Shown here: one piece after another, positions 9,679 through 19,506 of the stretch
Numbering within the stretch: the stretch's first letter is position 1
Layout: each line of letters starts with the position of its first letter
Assembly (NCBI RefSeq): GCF_014697475.1
Contig: NZ_JACJRV010000011.1
Location: 62,001 to 126,000, forward strand
Source of the DNA: Nostoc sp. FACHB-152
GTDB taxonomy: Bacteria > Cyanobacteriota > Cyanobacteriia > Cyanobacteriales > Nostocaceae
DNA: 64,000 nt
Reading direction: 5' to 3'
Notes under the pieces: generated by a model
Told to the model about the DNA's origin: nothing
Databases searched by the model: none
What the model saw: only the letters and a program-made list of their open reading frames with translations
Translations under genes and position numbers: made by a program

Positions 9679-10584
9679 ATGGTTTCTCAAACGCTGAAAT
9701 ACGCTTACTTTCCAGGCTGTGTAGCCCAAGGTGCTTGTCGGGAACTTCACCAATCAACTCAAGTTCTCTCCAAAGCCTTGGGTATTGAATTAATTGAATT
9801 GAAAAAGGCTGCTTGCTGTGGTTCTGGAACATTTAAAGAAGATTCTCAGTTACTAGAAGATACAGTTAATGCTAGAAATATTGCTCTCGCAGAAGAATTA
9901 AATCTGCCCCTACTTACCCATTGCAGTACCTGTCAAGGTGTTATCGGTCATGTCGATGAACGCCTCAAAGATTGTCAAAAAAACAATCCTAACTACGTTA
10001 ACCAAGTTAATGGCTTGTTACAAAAGGAGGGTTGTTTACCTTATCGTGGCAACACAGAAGTTATACATATTTTGTATGCTTTGGTAAAAGATTACGGTTT
10101 GGAGGAAATTACCAAGCGCGTTACCCGTAAGTTAAGCGGGTTAAAATGTGCGGCTTTTTACGGCTGTTATCTCCTCCGCGCCCAAAAGTCGATGCCCTAC
10201 GATGACCCTTTCCAGCCGGAAGCAATGGAGAATGTGTTTCGGGCTATAGGCGCAACCCCAGTATATTATCGTGGTCGCACCCAATGTTGCGGTTGGCCTT
10301 TGGCAAGTTACGCCACTACTGAATCTTTTAAGATGGCTGGAATGCACATTCAAGAAGCCTTGGCTAATGGTGCTGATTGTTTGGTTACGCCTTGTCCTCT
10401 GTGCCATTTAAATTTAGATTCTCGTCAGCCAGAGGTAGAAAAAGTCATCGGAAAACCGCTAGGTTTGCCTGTACTGCACTTACCACAGTTAATTGCTTTA
10501 TCTCTAGGAGTTAGCCCTAAAGAATTAGGCTTAGGAAAACATATTGTTTCGACAAAACCAGTGTTAGAAAAATTAGGGCTTTAA
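9679..10584 (+). CDS. HdrB-like CCG-domain iron-sulfur protein
   Basis: Start placed at ATG 9679 (MVSQTLKYAYFPGCVAQGA, 301 residues) because homologues begin near the YFPGC motif; an upstream in-frame GTG at 9628 is less likely. Two CCG domains of heterodisulfide-reductase subunit B type are present: KAACCGSGTFKED with THCSTCQGV, and TQCCGWPLASYA with TPCPLCHLN. Such cysteine clusters bind a noncubane [4Fe-4S] centre. In cyanobacteria members are annotated as HdrB-like or as a succinate dehydrogenase membrane-anchor-type subunit (SdhC/E-like). A redox subunit role is likely; the partner is not visible here. Confidence 0.9.
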   Translation: MVSQTLKYAYFPGCVAQGACRELHQSTQVLSKALGIELIELKKAACCGSGTFKEDSQLLEDTVNARNIALAEELNLPLLTHCSTCQGVIGHVDERLKDCQKNNPNYVNQVNGLLQKEGCLPYRGNTEVIHILYALVKDYGLEEITKRVTRKLSGLKCAAFYGCYLLRAQKSMPYDDPFQPEAMENVFRAIGATPVYYRGRTQCCGWPLASYATTESFKMAGMHIQEALANGADCLVTPCPLCHLNLDSRQPEVEKVIGKPLGLPVLHLPQLIALSLGVSPKELGLGKHIVSTKPVLEKLGL

Positions 10585-10945
10585 TTAATTCCTAATTTGT
10601 AATTAATTGCCCACTTACTCATAAAAAATACGCTCTCGCAGCTTTAGGATAAATCTAAGTTGCGAGAGCTTTGTTTAGATATATTTCAGTTAGGTAAATA
10701 TTATTTACGAGTTAATTAGTTAATGTCTACTTTCGTAGAACTTCAAAGCTTTTGAACTTTGCTTTAACTTCGCTTACCTGCCTGAGTTAATTCTAACTAA
10801 TTTTGTTGAGCTTATAAGGTTAAATTAATATAAAATTAGTTAGGGAAACCCTACATTTATGTAGTGCTTCCCAGAAAAAATCTAGAGTGACAAGAAAGTG
10901 AAATTTGGCTCTGAAATAAGCAAAGTCATCCAGTAGTTTAATAGC
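10585..10945. other. Spacer between convergent genes, with terminator
   Basis: AT-rich 361 bp between the HdrB-like gene and lpxD, which converge. Apart from the hairpin at 10632-10676 no gene or RNA was recognised. Confidence 0.5.
10632..10676 (+). terminator. Terminator-like hairpin after HdrB-like gene
   Basis: GCTCTCGCAGCTT (10632-10644) pairs with AAGTTGCGAGAGC (10657-10669), with one mismatch and a 12-base loop, followed by TTTGTTT. Confidence 0.75.
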
Positions 10946-11992
10946 TTACTTCTGCCCTAATTGGCGTTGCAATTGTTTAAATGCTTGATGCATATCTGGC
11001 AACCGATTATAAATAGCCGAGACTTTTAGATATAACTTGTGAGGAATTGCAGGCGTTCCCGAAACAACCTCTCCTGGTGCAACATCATTATGAACTCCAG
11101 CTTGTGCAGAGGCGATCGCACCATCACCAATTTTGACTTGATTTGCGATTCCCGTTTGTCCAGCTAAAATTACCCGATTTCCAACTTTCACACCACCAGC
11201 CATCCCAGCTTGACCAGCAATCGCACAACCGAAACCAATTTGGCAACCATGACCAATTTGCACCAAGTTATCAATTACTGTATTATGTCCAATTCTGGTT
11301 TCGCCCACGGCGGGACGGTCAACGGCACTATTACAGCCAATTTCTACACCATCTTCTAACACTGTGTAGCCTGATTGTTCCACTTTGAACCAACCAGTGC
11401 GGGTAGGTACAAAACCAAAACCCTCTGCACCAATAACCGCGCCACTATGAACTACGCAATTTGCACCGATTTGGGTACGTTCATGAATTGTACAGTTAGC
11501 GTGTAAGGTAGTGCGATCGCCGATTTTGACATCTGGATAAATAACTACGTTGGGATGAATAACTGCACCGTTACCAATTTCTACTCTTTCTTGAACCACT
11601 GCATGGGGGCCGATATAAACATCACTGCCAATTTTGGCGGTGGAATGAATTACAGCAGTGGGGTGAATTTGTGGACTGGGGCGATAAGGTTGGTAAAAAA
11701 GAGTGATTACTTTAGCAAACAAGAGTTTTGGTTCTTTTGTACTGACCCAAACAATACCGCGTTCTTGCGCTTGAGACTTGAATGTTGTCTCATCCGGCAA
11801 AATTAAAGCACTTGCGCCTGTTGTAGCAATTAAAGATGCAAATTTACTGCCTTCTATATAGCTAATTGTCCCAGGTATAGCTTCATCCACAGCAGCTATT
11901 CCTGTGATTTCTAGGTCTTGGTCTGGGTTGGTTGTCAGGCTATGGTCTGTGGTGATGTCCCCAAATTGGCGGATGATTTCGCTGAATTTCAT
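10946..11992 (-). CDS. lpxD: UDP-3-O-acylglucosamine N-acyltransferase
   Basis: LpxD (348 residues) adds the second acyl chain to UDP-3-O-acylglucosamine in lipid A biosynthesis. It has the N-terminal uridine-binding domain (residues 1 to about 105), then a left-handed beta-helix of hexapeptide repeats (VIHSTAKIGSDVYIGPHAVV and onward). The catalytic-His region is VQIGHGCQIGFG, and a C-terminal helix carries KLYLKVSAIYNRLPDMHQ. The length matches the family. It stands apart from other lpx genes, none of which is in this window. Confidence 0.96.
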   Translation of the reverse strand: MKFSEIIRQFGDITTDHSLTTNPDQDLEITGIAAVDEAIPGTISYIEGSKFASLIATTGASALILPDETTFKSQAQERGIVWVSTKEPKLLFAKVITLFYQPYRPSPQIHPTAVIHSTAKIGSDVYIGPHAVVQERVEIGNGAVIHPNVVIYPDVKIGDRTTLHANCTIHERTQIGANCVVHSGAVIGAEGFGFVPTRTGWFKVEQSGYTVLEDGVEIGCNSAVDRPAVGETRIGHNTVIDNLVQIGHGCQIGFGCAIAGQAGMAGGVKVGNRVILAGQTGIANQVKIGDGAIASAQAGVHNDVAPGEVVSGTPAIPHKLYLKVSAIYNRLPDMHQAFKQLQRQLGQK

Positions 11993-12265
11993 TTTAAGGT
12001 TGATTGAAAACTCATTAAGGCAAGATTATTGTCCCTCTTTATGTTCTTGCTTGGAGATAATTCATAGACGCGTTAGCGGCTATACAATAACGCCTGACGG
12101 CGAACCCGCAGGGTAGGACAAGAAGAAATAAGAGTTTCAGAGAGTTCCTGCGTAAGTCCTACTGGTATTAGGTGCGGGAAAAGACACAGAGGAATAATTA
12201 GCCCTCAGAAATAAGGGTTTACAGCACCATTTAATTTTAATCATCAGGTATTGAACTGTTGGCTA

Positions 12266-13339
12266 TTACTGGCATTCTTCTGGTGATGGTGTTTTGTTGT
12301 GTAGATTCTGCCGCAGTAGCATTTTAAATCTTTGATTATCTTCAGCAGCGATCGTTTCACCGTAGTGATGTAACTGAAATAACTGGCAATAACGATTTTG
12401 TTTAGCACAAATCAAACAACCGTAAGCATGATTACCATTTGTACCGCACAGTCGATGTCCCATGACGGGGCCAAGGGAAATATTTTGCTCATTAGCAACT
12501 GTGCTGAGGATAGAACGTAGGCTAGACTCAAACTCGGCTGAGAGAAATTGCTTGCGACCTGGTTGTGTACGATCCCATTGCGGTACTATTAATCCCTGTT
12601 GCAATAAACTCTCTTCAATTTCTTCGGACATGACAATCCCAGACAAAATTACATGGTGGGCAACATAAGGCAGAAGAGTGCGTGTCAATTGCCACATTAA
12701 AGCCTCATCAAACCACTGTTCGACTAGGGGACGAAGATACCAGCAACAAGGAATGCCAAGGTTAACTAAATCTTGTAGCAGTTGTACTCGTCCTGGAATG
12801 GAGGCTTGCTCATAGCCTGGTTTTAAGGGTGGTAGGCTGACAAATACCGTAACACGTAGTGAGTTTGGTCGCGCTAACGTAGCCTTGAGACGTTCTAAAA
12901 ATGCTTTGCCAGGATGGACTTTGGTGGTGATATAGACCATGTTGGCTGCTTGACGGTCAATCAGTGCATTGAGGATTGACAGTACACGTTCCCGATGCGC
13001 CCCAATGAAGGGGTCGGAATAGTCACATAAAGAAATTGGAAAGCCTTTTTGTCCTTCTGGGGTCGCAAAAATGCGGTCTAATAAACGATCAAGCAGGTCA
13101 GATGGAGCAAAATGATTTTTAAAGTTTTCTGGATGATGATGCCAATCACGGTCTTGATGGCAGACACAATAAGCACATTCAACCGGACAACGGTTTTGGG
13201 CATCTGGTAGAAATGGATTGAGACTGAAGTATTTAACTGCACGTTCTTCATCTGGCATTCCTAGTACAGGAAAGCCATGCAGCATATACTGACTGCCCTG
13301 CAATGTAATTTCAGACAGAGTAGATTGATAGTTTGCCAT
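12266..13339 (-). CDS. Radical SAM protein with C-terminal cysteine cluster
   Basis: Protein of 357 residues with a radical SAM signature CPVECAYC (Cx3Cx2C) near residues 52-59. Its arrangement resembles spore-photoproduct-lyase-like and other uncharacterised radical SAM enzymes. A second cysteine group lies near the C-terminus: Cys-x9-Cys-x2-Cys-x6-Cys in the stretch from LCGTNG to NRYC. It could bind an auxiliary Fe-S cluster. The substrate is unknown. It stands alone between two spacers, so neighbours do not help. The start MANYQSTLSEITLQG is the only good ATG before the conserved region. Confidence 0.85.
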   Translation of the reverse strand: MANYQSTLSEITLQGSQYMLHGFPVLGMPDEERAVKYFSLNPFLPDAQNRCPVECAYCVCHQDRDWHHHPENFKNHFAPSDLLDRLLDRIFATPEGQKGFPISLCDYSDPFIGAHRERVLSILNALIDRQAANMVYITTKVHPGKAFLERLKATLARPNSLRVTVFVSLPPLKPGYEQASIPGRVQLLQDLVNLGIPCCWYLRPLVEQWFDEALMWQLTRTLLPYVAHHVILSGIVMSEEIEESLLQQGLIVPQWDRTQPGRKQFLSAEFESSLRSILSTVANEQNISLGPVMGHRLCGTNGNHAYGCLICAKQNRYCQLFQLHHYGETIAAEDNQRFKMLLRQNLHNKTPSPEECQ

Positions 13340-13548
13340 ACACCCTTGAATAATTATTACAGCAGCGAAAAGTCGCTTACTCTAAAGTGGCTGTTATAAA
13401 TATGGAGTGGCAACCAGAGAAATGCTTGAGTATAAGTGTTAAATGCTACTCATGTTTCAGATATCACTGAAGTAATATTACTCTATCTTGAAAGTAGAAA
13501 AAGAATACAGCCTTTAGCAAACTAAAGTTTTGAATAATTAATTATTTG

Positions 13549-14778
13549 TTAATTTTCTGCCATTGCTAAACCTGCCAAATAAGCTGTTGTCCAAGCACTT
13601 TGGAAGTTAAAACCCCCAGTAATACCATCGATATCTAAAATTTCTCCAGCAAAGTAAAGACCAGGAATTAATTTACTTTCCATTGTCTTAAAGTTGACTT
13701 CTTTGAGACTGACACCCCCACAAGTGACAAATTCTTCTTTAAATGCTCCTTTACCATTAATTAAGTATTTTCCCTGAGAAATTTCTTGCACTAGCTGATT
13801 AAGGGTTTTGTTAGATATTTCTGCCCAACGGAGTTCTGTGTTAATACCGACACGAGTGATGAGATATTGCCAAAGACGATGAGGTAAATCAACTCCCCGA
13901 TGTAAGGCGATCGCTTTTTTGCCCCATTCATTTTTAACTGCTAAAATCTTTTCCCTAACTTGTTCTTGCTGTAAATCGGGTAGCCAGTTAATTAATAAAG
14001 TTGCTTGATAACGGTTGTCATGGAGTATCCTTGCACCCCAAGCGGAAAGTTTCAGCACAGCCGGGCCGCTGACACCCCAGTGAGTAATTAGCAAAGGCCC
14101 AGTTTGTTCTAATACAGGTTTGTCTGGAACTGACAGCCGCAAGCGCACTGGGTTAAGGCTAACGCCGCTTAAAGCCCGCAAATTTGGGTCAGCAATGTTA
14201 AAGGTAAATAGTGAAGGGACTGGCGGTTCAATTTGATGACCGAATTCTTGGGCTATTTTATAGCCTATGGGATTGCTGCCTGTGGCTAATAGCAAGCGAT
14301 CGCAGTTTAAAGTTTCACCCGATTTCAAATTAATTTCAAATTTATTGCTGAGTCGTTTGACTGAAACAACTGGTGTACCAGTTCGCAGTTCTATCCCGGT
14401 GTCTTCGACTGCATTCATTAGACATTTCACGATGGTTTCGGAATTGTCTGTTACAGGAAACATCCGGCCATCTGCTTCTTTTTTTAGCGGGACTCCGTGA
14501 TTTGCAAACCAAGATACAGTGTCTTTAGCTTGAAAGCGACTAAACGCACCCCGCAAAGCTTTTCCACCTCTGGGATAATTGGGTACTAACCCACCTGGGT
14601 CAAAACAAGCATGAGTAACATTGCAGCGTCCACCACCAGAAATCCTGACTTTTGCTAGTGGTTGACGGCCGGCTTCGAGTAAAATAACCTGGGCGTGAGG
14701 GTTGGCATTAGCAGATGCGATCGCACCAAAAAATCCCGCCGCCCCTCCCCCAATAACGATAATTGTTAACGGTTGCAA
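13549..14778 (-). CDS. YhiN/HI0933-family FAD-dependent oxidoreductase
   Basis: Flavoprotein of about 409 residues. The N-terminal FAD motif IIVIGGGAAGFFGAI, the second motif KVRISGGGRCNVTHA and the C-terminal segment YFAGEILDIDGITGGFNFQSAW are diagnostic of the HI0933/YhiN (BaiN-like) family. The reaction is unknown for most members. The start was set at TTG 14778, directly before QPLTIIVIGG. The frame continues to ATG 14835, but that segment encodes an atypical hydrophobic stretch over the short repeats at 14819-14845 and is probably untranslated; TTG 14784 is another option. Confidence 0.88.
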   Translation of the reverse strand: MQPLTIIVIGGGAAGFFGAIASANANPHAQVILLEAGRQPLAKVRISGGGRCNVTHACFDPGGLVPNYPRGGKALRGAFSRFQAKDTVSWFANHGVPLKKEADGRMFPVTDNSETIVKCLMNAVEDTGIELRTGTPVVSVKRLSNKFEINLKSGETLNCDRLLLATGSNPIGYKIAQEFGHQIEPPVPSLFTFNIADPNLRALSGVSLNPVRLRLSVPDKPVLEQTGPLLITHWGVSGPAVLKLSAWGARILHDNRYQATLLINWLPDLQQEQVREKILAVKNEWGKKAIALHRGVDLPHRLWQYLITRVGINTELRWAEISNKTLNQLVQEISQGKYLINGKGAFKEEFVTCGGVSLKEVNFKTMESKLIPGLYFAGEILDIDGITGGFNFQSAWTTAYLAGLAMAEN

Positions 14779-14818
14779 GTTCAAAAAGTCTCTTTTGTTA
14801 ATGGTCAATAATAAAAGG

Positions 14819-14845
14819 CAATAGGGAATAGGCAATAGGCAATAG
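14819..14845. repeat. Short tandem heptamer-type repeat
   Basis: Repeated GCAATAGG / GAATAGG units (three to four). Typical of the short tandem repeats in Nostocales spacers. Confidence 0.6.
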
Positions 14846-14879
14846 TGTAAAGGTTTTCTACTTCATACTTCACACTTTA

Positions 14880-15044
14880 TTAAAGTTCTGCTGGTTCAAA
14901 TTGGTCTTTGGTCGCGCCGCAAACTGGACACACCCAATCTTCGGGAATGTCTTCAAATGGTGTTCCTGGTTCAATCCCCCCATCAGGATCTCCTACGTCT
15001 GGATCGTAGTCGTAACCACAAATAGTACACAAATATTTGTCCAT
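14880..15044 (-). CDS. Rubredoxin
   Basis: A 54-residue rubredoxin with both iron-binding Cys pairs, [11 protein letters not shown] and [13 protein letters not shown], and the acidic linker [12 protein letters not shown]. It is a soluble one-iron electron carrier. It lacks the C-terminal membrane anchor of RubA (the photosystem I assembly rubredoxin), so it is probably a free carrier. ATG 15044 was chosen because AAGGT lies upstream and the rubredoxin fold begins there; the longer frame to 15161 adds 39 unrelated residues. Confidence 0.93.
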   Translation of the reverse strand: MDKYLCTICGYDYDPDVGDPDGGIEPGTPFEDIPEDWVCPVCGATKDQFEPAEL

Positions 15045-15265
15045 AATTTTTACCTTGGTGATATTGGTATGGCTTGAACGTCGAATTATATGGTAGCGAG
15101 ATATAACAGGCACTTCGATATTTTGGAAATAATTGACTAGATAAATATTTTCCTTCTCCAATTACTCAATTTTTGCAGCTAATTCAAATGATATTGTTCA
15201 AATTTGAGGTGGCTGTAATTACGTAAAATTACTAATTACATTCAAGCTTTTGCGAATAAAATATA

Positions 15266-15460
15266 TCAGAACCGCCACCAAGTTCTTTGAGCATAACTGA
15301 AAATGCCAATAGCGATCGCACCTAAGAAAAATAGCCAAATAATTCCCCCTGGCAAAAATGTCAGAATGCCAAAACCTCTAAGAACCCAAATGGCGATACC
15401 AATACCGAGGAGAATGCCAAAAAGCTGAGTTAGTCTGCGATTTAAAGAAGATTGGCTCAT
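15266..15460 (-). CDS. Small two-helix membrane protein
   Basis: A 64-residue protein with two predicted membrane helices (about 12-28 and 35-54), a basic N-terminus and the end SYAQRTWWRF. Its family was not recognised; small proteins like this are common and conserved in cyanobacteria. Coding is supported by a clear start, hydrophobic pattern and lack of any overlapping gene. Function unknown. Confidence 0.65.
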   Translation of the reverse strand: MSQSSLNRRLTQLFGILLGIGIAIWVLRGFGILTFLPGGIIWLFFLGAIAIGIFSYAQRTWWRF

Positions 15461-15730
15461 TTAATTTACCTGTAAAATCAAAAGTTATTACACTTTCATA
15501 TTAAAAGTACAGCTATTTTTAAAGTTTAAATTTAGTTAATTGTAATTATCAATACGGCTTTTTCAGTAATTTAACTGAATAATGACCGGGAAATGAATTT
15601 ATATCCGGAAAATTAAGGTTAGGATGTGGAACTAAAATTTTAGTGAGTTGATCTAAATCTTAACTATTCTATAATTTTTAGCTTTAACCCTGACTGGAAG
15701 TGTGGCAATTTGAGGAGTGAGTGAACTAAT

Positions 15731-16285
15731 ATGGCTGCGTCTTACATTTCAGACCCAATTATTGCAGGTTTAAATATGGCTTGGAGCGATGACAAGCGAA
15801 GATTGCTGATGCAGGGCGAAATTTTTGTAGAAGCGCGATCGCATACTGCGTGCGGTGGTGCAGTTACTGCATGGATGTATGTGCCAATGATGCGATCGCA
15901 GGTATGGCAGCAACTTACAGATTATCCTCGTTGGGTACAATATTTTCCTGACATCACCAAAAGCGAAGTTGTGCAGAGAGGTGAAGTTAAACGCCTATAC
16001 CAAGCAGCACAAAAAGCTTTTTTGTTTTTCACCGCCCAAGTAGAAATTTACCTCAACGTTGTCGAAGTGATTGGACAACAAATCCACTTTCGGATGGAAA
16101 GAGGGACTTTTAATGATTTTACCGCCTGTGTAGACTTAAAAGATTTTGGTAACGGCACATTACTAGCTTATAACGTGCAAGCCACACCTAATGTTCCTAT
16201 CCCTTCAATATTTATTCAACAAGCAATGAATCTTGAGCTACCTGCGAATATGCGTAAAATGCGACAAGTTTTATGTAAGCAGTAA
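15731..16285 (+). CDS. SRPBCC (START-like cyclase/dehydrase) family protein
   Basis: Protein of 184 residues with the polyketide cyclase/COQ10-like SRPBCC pattern: QVWQQLTDYPRWVQYFPDI near residues 57-75, then alternating strands including KAFLFFTAQVEIYLNVVEV. Members bind hydrophobic ligands in a deep pocket; the ligand here is unknown. GGAG lies 14 bases before ATG 15731. Two HIP1-type octamers fall within the first 60 codons. Confidence 0.85.
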   Translation: MAASYISDPIIAGLNMAWSDDKRRLLMQGEIFVEARSHTACGGAVTAWMYVPMMRSQVWQQLTDYPRWVQYFPDITKSEVVQRGEVKRLYQAAQKAFLFFTAQVEIYLNVVEVIGQQIHFRMERGTFNDFTACVDLKDFGNGTLLAYNVQATPNVPIPSIFIQQAMNLELPANMRKMRQVLCKQ

Positions 16286-16348
16286 TCAAGAAATTCATAA
16301 TACAGAATTTCAACTCTAAAAGGAAAATTCACTTACTCTTATACATAT

Positions 16349-16379
16349 AGCCCAGACAATTAATTCAATTGTCTGGGCT
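16349..16379. terminator. Strong hairpin between convergent genes
   Basis: AGCCCAGACAATT (16349-16361) pairs perfectly with AATTGTCTGGGCT (16367-16379) around a 5-base loop. It lies downstream of the SRPBCC gene; no long T-tract follows. Confidence 0.65.
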
Positions 16380-16427
16380 AGTTGTATTGATAATCTGTCG
16401 AACTCACGTTATTTGATATCAGAAAAC

Positions 16428-16455
16428 AACCCCACGACTCTGGTGGGGTTTTTCT
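16428..16455. terminator. Terminator between SRPBCC gene and crtO
   Basis: AACCCCAC (16428-16435) pairs with GTGGGGTT (16443-16450), followed by TTTCTTT. It could serve both converging genes. Confidence 0.75.
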
Positions 16456-16509
16456 TTGATAATAGAAATACAATAGCGATCGCTATTACATTTTAGTGTG
16501 AAACTATTT

Positions 16510-18204
16510 CTAAATAATCCCAAACACAGACTCTACAGTCGATTTAATCGAATCTCTCGCATCTTTCAAAGTTTGAGTAATCGGATGCTTAGACTGTAAA
16601 AAGACACGCGCACAATTGCGTCCTGGCATTCCGGAAATCGAACCACCTGGATGAGTCCCTGCACCAGTTAAGAATAGATTGTCAATTGGAGTTTTGTAGT
16701 TTGCGATTTCTGGCAAGGGACGGAAAAATACCATCTGATCTAAAGTCATATCAATGTGGTAATAATTGCCTTTATATGCGCCTAACCTTTCTCCTAATTC
16801 TGCGGGACTTTCTACACGTCGGGCAATAGTCGCAGTTTTGACATTAGGGGCGTAAGTAGCTAACTTATCAACTACCTTGTCAGCAACCTGATTTTTTAAT
16901 TCATCCGTCCAACCAGTACCTTTTAAGCCTGTACCTTCTGCACCAGCGATTTGATAGGGGGCAAAAAATTCAATCCATACAGTATGTTTACCTGGGGGTG
17001 CTAATGAAGGGTCAAGGAAACTCGGCATAACCACATACATCGATGGGTCAGAATCCGGGATTTCTCCTAAGGTACACTTACTGTGAGCTTGTTCCACATG
17101 GGAAACGGAATCTGCAATTAAGATAGAACCAACGAGATACTCATCTTTGTGCGCGTGGTAAGGAAAGCGCAGAGGTTCGTCTAAAGCCAAATCTATTTTG
17201 AGGATAGTTTCGTTATTGTTAACAATGCGGCGTTCTAATCTTTCCCACAAATCAGGATCGGCTGCATCAATATCGCTTTTATCAGTCATTTGTAAAAACA
17301 ACCGCTTGGCATCAATATTAGAAATTACACCGGATTTCGCACGATATTCTGTATTACCAGCAACGCGGACACCAACAGCTTTACCATCATCAATTAACAC
17401 TTTTTCGACGTGCTGGTCAGTGAGAATTACCCCGCCTTGACTAGTAACTAAATTCACCAAAGCTTTTACTAATGCGCCAGTGCCACCCCGTGGTCTAGCC
17501 ATACCAGGATTATGACGCATTGCCATCATAATGGCACCAATACCAAGGGTTTTTTGTGATGGTGGCGCACCTAATTCTGCTGCTAATCTTGCTAGTGGTG
17601 CTTTTAAAAATTCTGAATCAAACCACTCATTAAGTAAATCCTCAGCACTGGTTAACATAGTGCGAATAAAATCTAATGTTTTATTCGGTGAACCAATAAC
17701 TGAGAATAAATCTTTGAGTTTTGTAATGTCGTAATTACCTACAATATCAATGATTGATTTAGGCGGTGCATTAAACATCGGAATCATTGCACCTAATGCC
17801 CGTTGCCAATATTCAGTAAATTCTGCATATTTCTTGGCATCACGTTCACTATAACGGGCAATTTCTGCACAAGTTTTTTCTAAAGATTTATGTGCTAAGA
17901 AATACTTACCATCAGGATGAGGACAGAAAACTACTGGGTCACATTCCAGGTATTCTAAACCGTATTTATTCAGTTCTAATTCTTCAACTACTGGCCCCAA
18001 GTGAATAAATTCATGGTCAATAGCACATAAATTAAATTTAAATCCTGGTGCTTCTTTAGGTAAACATTCTTCAGTTGTTGCTGCACCTCCAGGTACAGAA
18101 CGCTTTTCTAAGAGTAGGACGCTATAACCAGCTTTCAGCAAATATGCTGCACAAACTAGTCCGTTATGTCCTGCACCGATAATTACAACATCATACTCTT
18201 GCAT
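16510..18204 (-). CDS. crtO: Beta-carotene ketolase, CrtO type
   Basis: FAD-dependent carotenoid oxidoreductase (564 residues) of the CrtO ketolase type, which converts beta-carotene to echinenone. The N-terminal dinucleotide motif is VVIIGAGHNGLVCAAYLL, followed by VPGGAATTEE, and the C-terminal FAD motif is LFLTGAGTHPGGSISGMPGR. Length and sequence pattern match CrtO rather than phytoene desaturase CrtI (about 500 residues) or the unrelated CrtW. A monocistronic gene between two spacers. Because this superfamily is large, the substrate assignment rests on overall resemblance. Confidence 0.88.
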   Translation of the reverse strand: MQEYDVVIIGAGHNGLVCAAYLLKAGYSVLLLEKRSVPGGAATTEECLPKEAPGFKFNLCAIDHEFIHLGPVVEELELNKYGLEYLECDPVVFCPHPDGKYFLAHKSLEKTCAEIARYSERDAKKYAEFTEYWQRALGAMIPMFNAPPKSIIDIVGNYDITKLKDLFSVIGSPNKTLDFIRTMLTSAEDLLNEWFDSEFLKAPLARLAAELGAPPSQKTLGIGAIMMAMRHNPGMARPRGGTGALVKALVNLVTSQGGVILTDQHVEKVLIDDGKAVGVRVAGNTEYRAKSGVISNIDAKRLFLQMTDKSDIDAADPDLWERLERRIVNNNETILKIDLALDEPLRFPYHAHKDEYLVGSILIADSVSHVEQAHSKCTLGEIPDSDPSMYVVMPSFLDPSLAPPGKHTVWIEFFAPYQIAGAEGTGLKGTGWTDELKNQVADKVVDKLATYAPNVKTATIARRVESPAELGERLGAYKGNYYHIDMTLDQMVFFRPLPEIANYKTPIDNLFLTGAGTHPGGSISGMPGRNCARVFLQSKHPITQTLKDARDSIKSTVESVFGII

Positions 18205-18309
18205 ATTTGTAGTTTAGATATAGAGTGGCTTGCTAATATTACAAAGGGTGAAAAAAAATTACAACATTGAGTATATTTAATTGCGATTAAGCAATTTAGT
18301 GTAGCTTTT

Positions 18310-19068
18310 CTAATTAGAAAATTCTGATATTGTAGAAGGTATTTGTCGCATTTGTGATTCTATTAAGAGTATCAAATTATGCTGCTTGATCTCCATACTA
18401 ATAATTTTGAATTTTGTGCCATCCCAACTAAGATATGGTAGATTAATTAGTTCTTTGACTTTTTGCATAAGTGCCAGAACTACTTCAAAAGTAACGCCCT
18501 CTCCCTGCTGACAATCAAAACTTTCTAAAATGATATGATTTGTATGAGTTCGGGGACGAAATCTAGCTGTAAAACCTAGTGGACGAGTCTTACCCTTTTC
18601 CTTTATTTGTAACAATCCCTGAAATTGGATTTTGCAATTTCCAGGTAAAGTTAATTGCATACTTTGCATTTGGAAGCTGACAATTTCACCTTCTACTTCT
18701 AAGTCATAATTTTTTGCATAACTCTGAACAAACTCTGAGTTTAATGCTTGATTAATATCTGATTCTGTCATGACAATGCGGGCGATCGCATTTACTGGTT
18801 CATTCAGTTCAATCTGTCCAAAAATCGCACTGAAAGGATTTACCGCAATACTATCTGTTTGTAGTTTGATTTCTTGAACACGGATGTTTTCTTTAAAAAC
18901 TAATCCTTGTCCACTTAGCGAAACTCCATCCGCTTGTCCTTGAACTATCTTGAACAAATTAGTCTGCACATCTACATCAATTTGTTCAGCTTCATCCAGT
19001 TGGTTGGATAGCCGACGTTCGGCTTCCTGCGATATAAACTGTTCTTCCAACCTGCGTTCTTCTGGCAT
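18310..19068 (-). CDS. DUF2993 (LmeA-like) protein
   Basis: Protein of 252 residues matching the cyanobacterial DUF2993 pattern: EERRLEEQFISQEAERRLSNQL at the start, then VDVQTNLFKIVQGQADGVSL and MTESDINQALNSEFV. Mycobacterial LmeA of the same family binds phospholipids at the membrane; a lipid-related role here is inference. There is no clear signal peptide. It lies 105 bp upstream of crtO on the same strand, so co-transcription with crtO is possible. Confidence 0.82.
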   Translation of the reverse strand: MPEERRLEEQFISQEAERRLSNQLDEAEQIDVDVQTNLFKIVQGQADGVSLSGQGLVFKENIRVQEIKLQTDSIAVNPFSAIFGQIELNEPVNAIARIVMTESDINQALNSEFVQSYAKNYDLEVEGEIVSFQMQSMQLTLPGNCKIQFQGLLQIKEKGKTRPLGFTARFRPRTHTNHIILESFDCQQGEGVTFEVVLALMQKVKELINLPYLSWDGTKFKIISMEIKQHNLILLIESQMRQIPSTISEFSN

Positions 19069-19506
19069 GAATTTCTCATCTCATAGCGTCCCATAATGGT
19101 TACTTTAAACTTTACACACCCAAAAATGGATCTATAGGATGGTATATACAGGTGGGATGAGAGGGAACAGGTGATAGGTGACAGGTAACAGTGAAATTCC
19201 AATACTAAATGAAAAAAGTAAATATTAACTGCTCTAAAGTATAAAATATACGGTTTATATTTGATTTTGAATAAGTAAGAGTGAGTTGAAAAATATTATT
19301 AATTGCTAATGATATTTTTTTTGAGCCTTCCTCTCCTCTGGCTTTACTGTTCCCTGTTCCCTATTCCTGATCACCTATAAACCATTTAAACTACTTATCC
19401 TGTGGTCGCAAAAATGCAATAAACTGTTACAACCCCGAAGAGGTAAAATTTCTGTTAAATTCAACGGGCATCTACAGTTTCCCTTCATCCTTATAAGGTA
19501 CTCAGC
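19069..19506. other. Spacer with short repeats, upstream of the ThDP enzyme
   Basis: 438 bp without a credible gene. A run of GGTGATAGGTGACAGGTAACA-type repeats lies at 19165-19192. CTTATAAGGTACTC at 19491-19504 holds the ribosome-binding AAGG before ATG 19507. Confidence 0.5.
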
